In this document: piece after piece, positions 7,828 through 18,997 of the stretch
Numbering within the stretch: position 1 is the stretch's first letter
Layout: every line of letters starts with the position of its first letter
Source: Caldisphaera sp.
GTDB lineage: Archaea > Thermoproteota > Thermoprotei_A > Sulfolobales > Acidilobaceae
DNA: 40,328 nucleotides
Direction of reading: 5' to 3'
Assembly (NCBI GenBank): GCA_002877855.1
Contig: PNIA01000007.1
Coordinates: 1-40,328, forward strand
The notes under the pieces: generated by a model
Told to the model about the DNA's origin: nothing
Database searches by the model: none
What the model saw: the letters and a program-made list of their open reading frames with translations, nothing else
Position numbers and translations under genes: made by a program

Positions 7828-9747
7828 TTATGCTAATTTCTTAACATTTTTTAAGTACTCAGCTACATCATCAAGATCAAGTCTTCTTAATGTTTCTTCC
7901 TTTATATAGCCGCTTTGCTTCTCCCAGCCAAACGCCTCATAGGTCTCGTCTACCATTCCATCAGGATTTTCAACCTTTAAGCCTTTGGCTGGTCCTGTCA
8001 TTACAGGCATTTTAACCCTTTTAGGTAATGTATCATGCTTCCTATTAAGCCCTTCTCTTATATTAAATGCCCTCTTCAGATTCCAGCTTCTTTCTCCTGC
8101 TTCAAAAATTTGCATTGGTGTTAGTTCAATTCCTGTTAAAGATGAATACAAAGCAGATAGCCTTTTAGGAGATAAAGATCCATCTTCTTTACTTTGTACG
8201 TAGAAATTGCAATATCCTAGGCTATTTAATACTTCACCATATAAAGCTATTACTCTATATGCCTTACCTCTATTAACTCCTGTCTCATCTAATCTATCTG
8301 GTAATGGCCAAGGTAATCCTACAGCTCTTAGCCCGCTATCAACTCCCATCATATCATATGATGGATATATTGGATGTATGTGGCAAGCCCCTCTTGGACC
8401 CACTGCATATTGGATGGCCAAAAACTTAGATTCAACCCTCGGATCATGGGCAGGAAATTCCAAACCCTTTACATGATTAACTATTTCCTCTGACCCTTTT
8501 CCTATCTTTTTAGATGCAGCATAACTGCCTTCAGCCAATAAATCTCCTATGCCTTGCCTATATGCTATCATATTAACTAATTTTAGCATAATATCAGGAT
8601 CCCCCCATCTTAGTTTTATTCCATTAGTGTCTTCATCAGTTAACATACCTAATTCATATGCCTCAATTGCCCACGAAATAGTATGGCCTAAAGATATGGT
8701 ATCAATACCATAATTGTTGGCTAAGTAATTAAACCTTATTATTGACTCCATGTTTCCATTCATTAACATTGCTCCACTCATATCAGCGGTTTCATACTCG
8801 GGGCCTTCATTTGGAGGGGTAGCGTATTTTCCTGCTGCAACATAAGAATACCTGCTACAACCTATTGTACAACTATAGCATGCCCTCCTCTTTATCATAT
8901 AATTTCTTTCCAAATAATCTCCTGATATTTTATCGGCGTTCTCGAAATAACCTGTCCTAAAGTTCTGAGTAGGTAAACCCCCTACGGTATTCAATAATGA
9001 TAAGCCCCCTATTGTTCCGTGGGCACCCATACCTTTGTTTCCAGCATCAGATATTATTGCCTTTTCAGCTTCATATGAAAGAGATAGAAATCTTTCTGGA
9101 TCATACACCCTTACTCCATATCCTCCAGCTGCAACAATAGCCTTTAACTTCTTAGATCCCATTACTGCACCTCCACCAGTTCTACCAGCCGCTCTATCAT
9201 AGTCATTTATTATAGATGCGTATCTAACCAGATTTTCTCCAGCTGGACCAATTGTTGTAACTGAAATATCTTTTGCCCCGACTTCTTCTTTAATAGTATC
9301 TGTAGCTTGATGCACAGTCATTTCCCATAGATGGTCTGCCTTCCTTATCTCGGCTTTTCCTCCTTCTAAATACAAGTAAACAGGTTCTTGTGACTTCCCC
9401 TTTATAATTATTACATCAAACCCACTAAACTTCAAAAATGCCCCAAATTTACCTCCAGATCTAGTTTCCCCCCAGAAATTAGTTAAGGGTGACTTAAATG
9501 CCCAAAATATGTTTCCACTACCTGGTGCTAAGGTACCAGTCATAGGACCTGCGGTTCCAATTAATATGCTTTCTGGAGATAATGGATCAGTTAATGGAGT
9601 AAACTCATCCCACATTATCCTTGCAGCAAATCCCAAACCACCGACATAAAGCTTTGGCCAATCATCTTTTAACTCATCAACAACTACTTTACCTTTGCTT
9701 AAATCTACTCTTAAAATTCTACCTGTATAACCATACCATTCCTTCAT
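7828..9747 (-). CDS. aor: Tungsten-dependent aldehyde:ferredoxin oxidoreductase family enzyme
   Basis: 639 residues, full length for AOR, which oxidizes aldehydes to carboxylic acids with a tungsto-bispterin and one [4Fe-4S] cluster. Seen: N-terminal YGYTGRILRVDLSKGKV, the pterin-binding AGRTGGGAVMGSKKLKAI, the cluster motif CYSCTIGCSRY (CxxCxxxC), EGPEYET, and a later Cys in SLGYCNF that fits the fourth ligand. Starts with ATG 1 nt after the ferredoxin stop; GGGAGG lies inside the ferredoxin end. It is the last gene of nuoF-nuoG-fdx-aor, unlike stand-alone archaeal AORs. This points to a multi-subunit complex passing electrons to NAD(P). The preferred aldehyde is not evident. Confidence 0.92.
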   Translation of the reverse strand: MKEWYGYTGRILRVDLSKGKVVVDELKDDWPKLYVGGLGFAARIMWDEFTPLTDPLSPESILIGTAGPMTGTLAPGSGNIFWAFKSPLTNFWGETRSGGKFGAFLKFSGFDVIIIKGKSQEPVYLYLEGGKAEIRKADHLWEMTVHQATDTIKEEVGAKDISVTTIGPAGENLVRYASIINDYDRAAGRTGGGAVMGSKKLKAIVAAGGYGVRVYDPERFLSLSYEAEKAIISDAGNKGMGAHGTIGGLSLLNTVGGLPTQNFRTGYFENADKISGDYLERNYMIKRRACYSCTIGCSRYSYVAAGKYATPPNEGPEYETADMSGAMLMNGNMESIIRFNYLANNYGIDTISLGHTISWAIEAYELGMLTDEDTNGIKLRWGDPDIMLKLVNMIAYRQGIGDLLAEGSYAASKKIGKGSEEIVNHVKGLEFPAHDPRVESKFLAIQYAVGPRGACHIHPIYPSYDMMGVDSGLRAVGLPWPLPDRLDETGVNRGKAYRVIALYGEVLNSLGYCNFYVQSKEDGSLSPKRLSALYSSLTGIELTPMQIFEAGERSWNLKRAFNIREGLNRKHDTLPKRVKMPVMTGPAKGLKVENPDGMVDETYEAFGWEKQSGYIKEETLRRLDLDDVAEYLKNVKKLA

Positions 9748-9748
9748 C

Positions 9749-10261
9749 TTAAACAGCCTCCCTTGTACCTGGGGATGGATATGGTACTATTGGTATAAGC
9801 CCTTTCTTTTGCATTTGAGCAAAGAAATATCTTTTATAATATGCCGAATCGTTAGCTTCCAGATATTGCAAAGCACCTTCAGGACATGCCTTTACACATT
9901 GAGGATCTCCTCCACATAAATCACATTTTATAGCTTTCTTCTCAATATGATCTAATGTTATAACACCATATGGGCAAACTGCAATACAATTTGTACAGCC
10001 ATTACATTTATTTCTATCTATTATAACTGCAAATGTGTTTGGATCCCTATAAATAGCATTTTCTGGGCATACTCCTGGAAGAGTACACAATCCACATTGT
10101 ATGCAAAATACTGGAGCATCTAAAGGCTCATTTTCTATCCTTACTACATGTATTGCAGAAAGGGTAGGATCAATAATATTAAAATGATGAAATGAACAAG
10201 CTTCTTCACATCTCCCACAACCTGTGCACTTATTAGGAATAGCCATTAATAGTTTAACCAC
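9749..10261 (-). CDS. Four-cluster ferredoxin subunit (HycB/NrfC-like) of the AOR complex
   Basis: A 170-residue protein with 16 cysteines in four [4Fe-4S] patterns: CTGCGRCEEAC (12-22), CIQCGLC...VCP, CNGCTNCIAVCP and CDLCGGDPQCVKACP. This is the polyferredoxin arrangement of electron-transfer subunits in molybdenum/tungsten enzymes. It has no signal peptide or membrane segment, so it acts in the cytoplasm. GTG start with GGGGGG 6 nt upstream. It ends 1 nt before the AOR gene, so translation is coupled, and probably wires AOR to the NuoG-like protein encoded 95 nt upstream. The C-terminal 35 residues are a non-cluster extension. Confidence 0.9.
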   Translation of the reverse strand: MVKLLMAIPNKCTGCGRCEEACSFHHFNIIDPTLSAIHVVRIENEPLDAPVFCIQCGLCTLPGVCPENAIYRDPNTFAVIIDRNKCNGCTNCIAVCPYGVITLDHIEKKAIKCDLCGGDPQCVKACPEGALQYLEANDSAYYKRYFFAQMQKKGLIPIVPYPSPGTREAV

Positions 10262-10356
10262 TTAAGTCCCCCCTTGTATCTATACATAAAAGAATAATTA
10301 AGCTTTTCATTATATCTCATTATACCTTCTTATCTATTAAAAATGTTTTATTTTAA

Positions 10357-12462
10357 CTATATTAACAGGTATCCTCCCTTAAATTTATTAATTAGGATAT
10401 TGTTTAAGTATTCATTAATAGAACCAATTTCATTCCAGACTTCTTCATTACTTTTATAATAAAAGCCATTAAGCGATTTTGAAATCTCATTAAATATATT
10501 AAATTCCTGTTTTATCCCATTATCTATTGCTTTATTTGATTTCCTTATCTTCATATCGATGCTTAAATAATGGCCATCTTTTTCTAGGCTTGTAGGAGAT
10601 GGTATAATTAATTTGGCATAATATTTAGCAACAATATCAAATTTTGGAGTTATTTGCGCTATAAAGTCCACTCTTTTTAATGCTTTTAGTATTTTTTCCC
10701 TATACAAATTTGAATTTAATAGTGAATTACCAACAACAATTAAACCCTTTATTTCCCCCTTCTCTGCTTTTTCTATTATTGATAGTCCATCCAAACCGGT
10801 TTTATTGCTTGGCTTTAATCCCGGTTCAAATTTATTTGAAACGCCCATATAAAGAGAATCTATTAAATCGCAGCTACCAAACAAAGGTATAATTTTATTG
10901 TTTAATTTGCTATTGTTAGAAAGCAAATACGTGTTTATTATTTCCTTACTTAATTCATTATCATTGTTTAACTCGACTATAAAAGTTATAGGTTTATTTT
11001 CACTTATGAGCCTAAATATTGCATCTAGTTTTTCATATATTGGAATTAGGTCTTCTTTATTCTTAATTTCATTCTCAATTTTTTTATAATATGAATTCAA
11101 ATTTTCTATATTATTTATGTATTCTCTATCATATCTATTTTCTTTTATTAGCAAATAATTTATATATTTGAAAATTCTAGCCATAGTGCTTTCATCAACA
11201 TTTATATAAATATCGGATGCATTATGTATAGGTTTGTTGCTATTTAATGAGTCTATTACAATCAAACTTGTCTTCCCTTGCAAGGATATTTTTCTAATAA
11301 TAGAAGATAATGCAGGATGATACCTATCAATCTCTCCTACTACAAATACTACCTTTGATTCATCTAATTTATCTAAAGCTATAGAAGAATGAACAAAACC
11401 TATAGAATTTAATAAATTATTTAAGTCATCTTTAAAACAAATATCTAAGTTAGAACCTATATTATTTGTCTTTATTACATCTCTGCCAAGTTTTTGCAAC
11501 ACATAATACTCTTCCATAGTTAATCTATTTGCAACTAAAAAACCTATTTTATCTGGCCCATATTTAGAGATTATGTCTTTTATGTTACTCGCTAAGTAAT
11601 TTATAGCATGATCATAATTTGTTTTTAAAAAGTTATTTTCTGCTCTGATTAAAGGATAATATATTCTTTCTATGCTGTAGTATGTATCTTCCCAATGATA
11701 TTCTCCAAGCAAGCAATCAGTTGCATATTTAAGTTTTTTATCATCTAACTTAACTAAAGAAGGATCATTGTTAGATAGGCCAATTTTAACTGGGCATGCA
11801 ATAGAGCATGTAGAGCATGTAGAGTCTATCCATCTTTGAGGATACACGTTTTTAATTAAAATCGAATCCTCGATAGCTCCGCTCGGACATACGTCAATGC
11901 ACATTCTACAACTTATACAAGAGCTATTACCTAATTTATTACCTTCTGCTATTACTAACGTATTATAACCTCTATTAACAGATCTCCAGACAAGCTTTCC
12001 TACTATATCTTCGCATGCTCTAACACAATTGTAGCAATTAATACATCTATTCATATTAACATAAATTAATGGATGAGTAGAATCAATCAATTTTGTATCT
12101 TCACTTTCTATCTTTGCCTCTAACCCATATTTTTTAATTAATTCATGAAATCTCTTATCTGCATATTTTTTATCATAACCTTTTGGATATTTGTGTAACA
12201 ATAATTTTAAATTTTCTACCCTTAATTTATTTATTTCTTCATTTTCTGTTTCTATTTCCATACCATCATCTATATACGTGTTACAAGAAGTTACAATACC
12301 TTTATTTTTTATGTTAACTAGGCATAACCTGCAAGAACCATACGGAGACAAGCGATCATCATAACACAAACTCGGTATATCTATACCTATGCTTCTCGCT
12401 GCATTTAATATCGTTATTTTCTTATTAAAATTTAATTCTTTACCATCGATTTTAACCTTCAT
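10357..12462 (-). CDS. NuoG/FdhA-like iron-sulfur electron-transfer subunit
   Basis: 701 residues. Order of domains: [2Fe-2S] ferredoxin (Cys33, 44, 47, 60), a linker, two [4Fe-4S] clusters (CINCYNCVRAC 140-150; CISCRMCIDVC 182-192), a fourth set CSTCSIAC...C (216-223, 250) like the N7/Mo-enzyme cluster, then a molybdopterin-oxidoreductase-like fold that is short and divergent. The His-Cys3 cluster motif expected after the 2Fe-2S domain is missing: His90 is present but no cysteine occurs from 61 to 139. Its ATG overlaps the stop of the nuoF-like gene (TAATG). It probably carries electrons between the AOR ferredoxin and the flavin subunit; catalytic pterin chemistry is doubtful. A formate dehydrogenase alpha subunit is the alternative. 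Confidence 0.85.
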   Translation of the reverse strand: MKVKIDGKELNFNKKITILNAARSIGIDIPSLCYDDRLSPYGSCRLCLVNIKNKGIVTSCNTYIDDGMEIETENEEINKLRVENLKLLLHKYPKGYDKKYADKRFHELIKKYGLEAKIESEDTKLIDSTHPLIYVNMNRCINCYNCVRACEDIVGKLVWRSVNRGYNTLVIAEGNKLGNSSCISCRMCIDVCPSGAIEDSILIKNVYPQRWIDSTCSTCSIACPVKIGLSNNDPSLVKLDDKKLKYATDCLLGEYHWEDTYYSIERIYYPLIRAENNFLKTNYDHAINYLASNIKDIISKYGPDKIGFLVANRLTMEEYYVLQKLGRDVIKTNNIGSNLDICFKDDLNNLLNSIGFVHSSIALDKLDESKVVFVVGEIDRYHPALSSIIRKISLQGKTSLIVIDSLNSNKPIHNASDIYINVDESTMARIFKYINYLLIKENRYDREYINNIENLNSYYKKIENEIKNKEDLIPIYEKLDAIFRLISENKPITFIVELNNDNELSKEIINTYLLSNNSKLNNKIIPLFGSCDLIDSLYMGVSNKFEPGLKPSNKTGLDGLSIIEKAEKGEIKGLIVVGNSLLNSNLYREKILKALKRVDFIAQITPKFDIVAKYYAKLIIPSPTSLEKDGHYLSIDMKIRKSNKAIDNGIKQEFNIFNEISKSLNGFYYKSNEEVWNEIGSINEYLNNILINKFKGGYLLI

Positions 12463-13895
12463 TATTTTATCACCTCATCTCTATATTTTAATAAAAAGGT
12501 GTTTACTGTTTCCCCTGTGCCTGTACCTAATCCACATAAACTTGATTTTCTTAACGCATAAACTATATCGTTAACCTCATCTAATTCATTTAATGATACA
12601 TATCCTTTAGAAAATATTTCTTCTAGTCTCTTTGTTCCAACTCTACAAGGTGTACATTTTCCACAAGATTCATAAGAAGAGAAAAGGAGAATTTCATGCA
12701 ATAGATCACCAATTTTAGTTTCGTCATTAAATGCTATTATATTTCCATGACCCAATGAAGCATTGATCTCCTTTAATTCTTCGTATCCAAGCCTTGTATT
12801 TAATTCATCTGGTTTAACAACTCCTGAAAAAGGTGCTCCAATTAAGACACCAGTTAACTTACCTTTTTTTAATCCTCCTCCTATTTTATAAACTATATCA
12901 TCAAGTGTTATACCGAATTCCACCTCATACAATCCTGGTTCATTAAATAATGAATTTAAAGAAATTAATTTGGTTCCCCTGCTCTTAGAAAATCCTAGTT
13001 CATAGTATTTCTTACCACCATTTTCAACTATGTATGGTATGTTTGATATGGTTTCAACATTATTTACAACTGTTGGCTTCCCAAAAAGTCCTCTTTCAGT
13101 TGGAAAAGGAGGCCTTTGCATGGGTTCTGGTCTCCTACCCATTATTGCATTTATCATTGCAGTTTCCTCTCCAGATACATAACTTCCTTTCCCAACTTCA
13201 ACTAAGATATCAGGTAATTTCAATTTACCTTCAAAATAATGCTTTATTTCTAATATAGCATTTTTTATCCTAAATATTGACTTTGGATATTCTCTTCTTA
13301 TATAAAAGTAAATCTTCTTTGCACCTATAGCATATGCTGATATGATTGAACCTTCTATAACTAAGTGAGGTGAATATTCCATTAAGAACCTATCACTGAA
13401 TGCCCCAGGATCCCCTTCGTCTGCATTAACTATTAGATATCTTTCTTTTTCTTTTTGGTTAAAAACAGATAGCCATTTTTTTCCAGTTGGAAATCCGGCT
13501 CCTCCTCTTCCTCTTAAAAAAGATTTATCAACTTCATCAATAATTTCTTTTTGAGACATTGAAGTTAGAGCGTATTCCATTGATTTGAATCCTCCGAGAG
13601 CTAAATAATCTTTTATATTAGAATTTTCTTTAATCATATATTTCAATAAAATCGATTCTCTTGATTTATTTTGAATAATTGGTTTTTCATCATAACTCGA
13701 TGAAGAAGGTGAAGAATAGCATTTACCTAAGCAATAAGTCCTAGTGTTTTGAGAAACTGCTTTTTTCCATATTTCAGGTTTTAGGTTTCTAGCTACATAG
13801 CATGCTAATCCTCTACAATATTCTTCAGATGGAACTTCTTCTGAAAATGCATAAAATGTGTTTATTTCTTTTTTAGGAAGGTTTATTCTTAACAT
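12462..13895 (-). CDS. NuoF-like NAD(P)H diaphorase subunit with NuoE-type [2Fe-2S] N terminus
   Basis: About 477 residues. The core is the 51-kDa subunit of complex I: FMN/NAD site LRGRGGAGFPTGKKW and VNADEGDPGAFSDR, PPFPTERGLFGKPTVVNNVET, and the C-terminal [4Fe-4S] motif ESCGKCTPCRVG with a fourth Cys in SSLCGLG. The N-terminal 65 residues contain CxxxxC (27, 32) and CLGKC (55, 59), the spacing of a NuoE-type [2Fe-2S] site in a shortened thioredoxin-like domain, as in some hydrogenase/diaphorase subunits. Start set at ATG 13895, following GGGGT; a TTG at 13907 is upstream of it. First gene of the nuoF-nuoG-fdx-aor operon; the likely entry or exit point for NAD(P)H. Confidence 0.9.
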   Translation of the reverse strand: MLRINLPKKEINTFYAFSEEVPSEEYCRGLACYVARNLKPEIWKKAVSQNTRTYCLGKCYSSPSSSSYDEKPIIQNKSRESILLKYMIKENSNIKDYLALGGFKSMEYALTSMSQKEIIDEVDKSFLRGRGGAGFPTGKKWLSVFNQKEKERYLIVNADEGDPGAFSDRFLMEYSPHLVIEGSIISAYAIGAKKIYFYIRREYPKSIFRIKNAILEIKHYFEGKLKLPDILVEVGKGSYVSGEETAMINAIMGRRPEPMQRPPFPTERGLFGKPTVVNNVETISNIPYIVENGGKKYYELGFSKSRGTKLISLNSLFNEPGLYEVEFGITLDDIVYKIGGGLKKGKLTGVLIGAPFSGVVKPDELNTRLGYEELKEINASLGHGNIIAFNDETKIGDLLHEILLFSSYESCGKCTPCRVGTKRLEEIFSKGYVSLNELDEVNDIVYALRKSSLCGLGTGTGETVNTFLLKYRDEVIK

Positions 13896-13997
13896 ATTAC
13901 CCCACAATCAATAATCTAAAACCAAAAATAAAAAATTTTAGCTTTTGAATGACTAATAAATTCTGTTTTTTAGTAAAGTTCTATAAAAACTAAAATC

Positions 13998-15863
13998 TTA
14001 TATTTTTAGTTTTTCATTAAAATATTTCAACTTTATTTCATATCTCTTTTTTCTGTGTCTCGGCTCAGCTTTTGTGCTATGACCATGGCTACCTTTATTG
14101 AATATTATTATCCTAGAATCCTTACCTCTGGAAACTAATGATGTGTGCATTGCCAACGACTGATCAACAAAGCACCTATAATCTTGCATACTATGTATAA
14201 ACAAAACAGGTGTTTTAACATTATCAATAAAATATGCAGGACTTTTCTTAATATATTCATCCAAGTTCTCTTGAGGAGTATCACCAATTTGATCCGGATT
14301 AAACCAATAACCTATATCTGATGCATAATAATCTGCTATCCAATCTGCTATTCCGTTTTCACTTATTGCTGCTTTAAATCTATTAGTTTTTGTAATCATA
14401 ACATTTGTCATAAATCCTCCATAACTAATGCCCGTAACACCCAATCTATCTCTATCTATATTACTGTATTTATTTAATATATAATCTAGAAATGCTATTA
14501 TTTGATTAAAATCATCTTCTCCATATTTTCCTCTTATTTCAGCAAATTTTTCTTCATAGCCATCGCTTCCTAATGGATTAGTAAATGCAACAGCAAAATT
14601 ATTTGATACCATCAGTTGCATTTCTGGATAAAAGTTATACCCATACATACTTTTTGGTCCACCATGAATATATAATATTAATGGAACTTTATTGTTAGTA
14701 TTAGGCAACATCACCCATCCATCAAGTATTCTTCCATTATACATAAAAGTCTCATGAATTGGATTTATTAAATTTGTTTCATTTAATATGAATTCATTTA
14801 ATTTTGTTAACTTATTAATCTTGTTTCCATCATATAAATATAGTTCCATAGGTTTTATTGGATCGGCATAAGCATATACTAATAATTTACCATTTGCGTC
14901 ACCTAAATAAACATAGCCTTTTTCACCAAATAAATCTTTAATTGAATTTTCTTTATACAAAATAACTTTTGATGAGCCAGAATCATTAATAATTAATGCT
15001 AAACCATCATTAAAGCTTCCTATGATGTTTACTATATTTCTATCCAATAACTTACATGTCAGACAATTTATTTTATTATCAGAGCCTATTTCATAAAGTT
15101 TAAAATGACTCGCTAGACCTATTTCCCCTTTGTGCATCAATAGGTATAACTTATCATTAAAGCACCTTAGAGATTCTATTGTATAATTGCTAAGAATCTC
15201 ATCATATTTCATATCATTAATATCTACCTTAATAACTTTATATAAAAGGGGATTTTTATAATCAATTATAGTTGAATAATATAGATAGTTTTTACAAAAT
15301 ACAATGCTATTAATATAGTTAGGTTCGTTAGCAATTTCCTTAATATAACCGGAATTTATATCAACCAAATATATGGCATAGTTAAAATTACCAATAAAGT
15401 CGCTTTCATCCATCCAAAGAGGCAATCTATCTGTTGAAACGTAATCATTGTCTTCATCATAAAAAGCCTCTACAGGTTTTGGACTTAACACTATTATTTT
15501 ATCTTCATTGAACCAATCCATATATAGCACGCCAAATTTGAACCAAGAAAGTCTTTTTACCTCCCCTCCGATTACATAAATATATAGAGCTTGACCTCTT
15601 GTCTTTTCATCTTCTCCTCTCCTACTTATGAAAGCTAATTTATCTCCTGAAGGGGACCACCTTGGAGTGCTATCGTTTTCAGTCAAGAAATAAATTTTAT
15701 TAGAGGATAAAATTACCTGTATTTCGCTTACATTTTTATTTTTGTTTAAATCAGCTTTTGTAAATGAAAAGGCTATATCATTATTATTTGATATTCTAAC
15801 ATCATTTATAGTAGACATATTAATGATATCATCAACAGAAAATTTTCTCTTTTCTATTACCAT
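13998..15863 (-). CDS. S9 family prolyl-oligopeptidase/acylaminoacyl-peptidase-like serine peptidase
   Basis: About 621 residues. The N-terminal 360 or so form a beta-propeller (repeated segments such as TPRWSPSGDKLAFISRRGED and LYMDWFNEDKIIVLS), the C-terminal part is an alpha/beta hydrolase: oxyanion region LILYIHGGPKSMYG, nucleophile in GISYGGFMTN, Asp in HSMQDYRCFVDQ, His in GSHGHS. S9 enzymes cleave short peptides or remove acylated N-terminal residues in the cytoplasm. No signal peptide. ATG start at 15863, after GGTG; a TTG at 15875 overlaps that signal. The gene follows ilvC in the same direction with a gap of about 55 nt to the true ilvC tail, so they could be read together. Function in peptide turnover is a family-level inference. 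Confidence 0.88.
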   Translation of the reverse strand: MVIEKRKFSVDDIINMSTINDVRISNNNDIAFSFTKADLNKNKNVSEIQVILSSNKIYFLTENDSTPRWSPSGDKLAFISRRGEDEKTRGQALYIYVIGGEVKRLSWFKFGVLYMDWFNEDKIIVLSPKPVEAFYDEDNDYVSTDRLPLWMDESDFIGNFNYAIYLVDINSGYIKEIANEPNYINSIVFCKNYLYYSTIIDYKNPLLYKVIKVDINDMKYDEILSNYTIESLRCFNDKLYLLMHKGEIGLASHFKLYEIGSDNKINCLTCKLLDRNIVNIIGSFNDGLALIINDSGSSKVILYKENSIKDLFGEKGYVYLGDANGKLLVYAYADPIKPMELYLYDGNKINKLTKLNEFILNETNLINPIHETFMYNGRILDGWVMLPNTNNKVPLILYIHGGPKSMYGYNFYPEMQLMVSNNFAVAFTNPLGSDGYEEKFAEIRGKYGEDDFNQIIAFLDYILNKYSNIDRDRLGVTGISYGGFMTNVMITKTNRFKAAISENGIADWIADYYASDIGYWFNPDQIGDTPQENLDEYIKKSPAYFIDNVKTPVLFIHSMQDYRCFVDQSLAMHTSLVSRGKDSRIIIFNKGSHGHSTKAEPRHRKKRYEIKLKYFNEKLKI

Positions 15864-15918
15864 GCTAAACACCAAGATATAAATTATATTTGACTTAAAA
15901 AATTTTGCCTTTTTGGAT

Positions 15919-15990
15919 TTATCTAGGTCTTCCTTTTAAGATTAGTTCTCTCAGATCGTTCCCTACTTTCTCTTCTAAGCTATTATTCAA
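15919..15990 (-). other. In-frame coding remnant: conserved KARI C-terminal tail after the premature TAA
   Basis: Directly after the ilvC stop at 15991-15993 the same frame encodes LNNSLEEKVGNDLRELILKG and three more residues, then a natural TAA at 15919-15921. The LEEKVGNDLREL segment is the typical final motif of ketol-acid reductoisomerase (form IEKVGEELR). Its preservation shows the stop is recent, an error, or read through. Confidence 0.75.
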
Positions 15991-17273
<1,283 letters not shown>

Positions 17274-17287
<14 letters not shown>

Positions 17288-18985
17288 TTAATATCACCTG
17301 CTTTAATTTACCTCCAGGAGGTAACGTTGGTAAAGCTAATTCTTCCCTATTAATCGGTACTCTTATTACTGAAGGCATATTGCTTTTGATTGCATCTTTT
17401 AATGATTTTTCTAAACCTTCATATGATTCTGCATTATATCCAATAGCCCCAAAAGACTCTGCATATTTAACAAAATCCGGAGACATACCGAAATCAACCC
17501 CTACTATTCTTTTCCAAAAAATAGATCTTGAACTTGTCTTACCAAACCTAGAGTTCTATTATCAAATATTACTGAGATAACAGGTATATTTTCATCAACC
17601 GCAGTTGCCAAATTATTGCCTGTCATTAAAAAAGAGCCATCACCGTCTAGATTGACGACTATCTTATCAGGTCTCGCTACTTTAGCTCCCATAGCTGCTG
17701 GAAATCCAAAACCCATTGTACCCATACCTGACGAAGTAAAGAATGTCCTTGGTTCAAGTACATCCCAAAAGACTTCTGCAAACATTTGATGCTCTCCAAC
17801 ACCTGTTGTAACAATTGCATCCCTAGGCAAGACTTCTCTTATAGTTTTTAATATCTTCCATGGTTTCATGTAATTCTTATCTTCTATATAATAATACTTA
17901 GAATATTCATCTTTCCATTCAGTTATATTTTTAATCCATAAATTCTTATCTTTCTTTTCTAATTTGATTTTACTAATGGCATCGATTATTTGATTTAAAA
18001 TTATTTTTATATCACCATTTAATGTTAAGCTTGCTATGTTATATTTTTCATTATCTACAGGATCTAAGTTTACCATAACTATCTTCTTTTTGGTTTCTGT
18101 AATTTCGTCAAGTGATGTAAATGATCTATCGCTAATTCTGGAGCCTAATATTAACATAAAGTCTGACTCGAGCAGAGCCCTATTGGCTTCAGCCCTGCCA
18201 TAATAGCCTATTACACCAAAGTAAAGTGGAAAATCATTAGGTATTGAGGCTTTTCCAGGAAGAGTTGAAACTATTGGAACAAGTAATTGCTCTGATAAGT
18301 TTAATACTTGATTATAGGCGTTTGAATACATAACCCCAGTACCTACAACAATTATTGGTCTTTCAGCCTCAAGCAACATCTTCGCTACTTTCTTGATTTT
18401 TTCTAAATCAACTTCTGTTATAAATTCTTTATAACCTTTGACACTTGGTTTTTCTGGCCATTCTATATCATCAATACTTTCTTGCAATATATCCCTTGGA
18501 ATATCTATTACAACAGGCCCTTTTCTTCCAGTCATTGATATATAAAATGAATTTTTAATCCAAATCGGTATTTCTTTTATATTTTTGATTTTTACTATAT
18601 ATTTAGTTATATTTTCCATAACACCCATAACATCTGCCTCTTGAAACGCCATTTTTCCCATAGAGTTTCTAGGGACCTGCCCAGTAATTGCTATTAGAGG
18701 AGAGCTATCCCAGTATGCAGTTATTAGTCCTGTTGCTAAATTTATTGCGCCTGGACCTGATGTAGCAGTACAAACGCCTGGAAATCCAGATGCTCTTGAA
18801 AAACCATCGGCTGCATGTGCTGCTGCCTGCTCATGTTTCATTAATATTTGCCTTATTTCGCCAGAATTAACATAATCATAGAGCGCATCATATATTGGCA
18901 TATTTGACAGTCCTGGTATTCCAAATATTGTTTTTACTCCTTCTTTTTTTAATGATTGAACAACCAATGATGATCCATTTGTCAT
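17274..18985 (-). pseudogene. ilvB: Acetolactate synthase large subunit, frameshifted near the C terminus
   Basis: Catalyses condensation of two pyruvates (or pyruvate and 2-oxobutyrate), with ThDP and FAD. Seen: catalytic Glu in LMKHEQAAAHAADGFSR, GPGAINLATGL, FQEADVMG, GDGSFLMTGNNLATA for ThDP/Mg, and VRQVQDLFFGK. After FFGK the frame hits GAA TAG TAG (end 17504); shifting back one base at A-AAA gives RIVGVDFGMSPDFVKYAESF, and the rest of the enzyme to 17274. One A added to the AAAA run near 17508-17511 restores a single frame of about 570 residues. ATG start with GGGGTGAT 6 nt upstream. Overlaps ilvN by 14 nt. Programmed frameshift, mutation and base-call error all remain open. Confidence 0.88.
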
Positions 18986-18997
18986 AATGAAATCACC

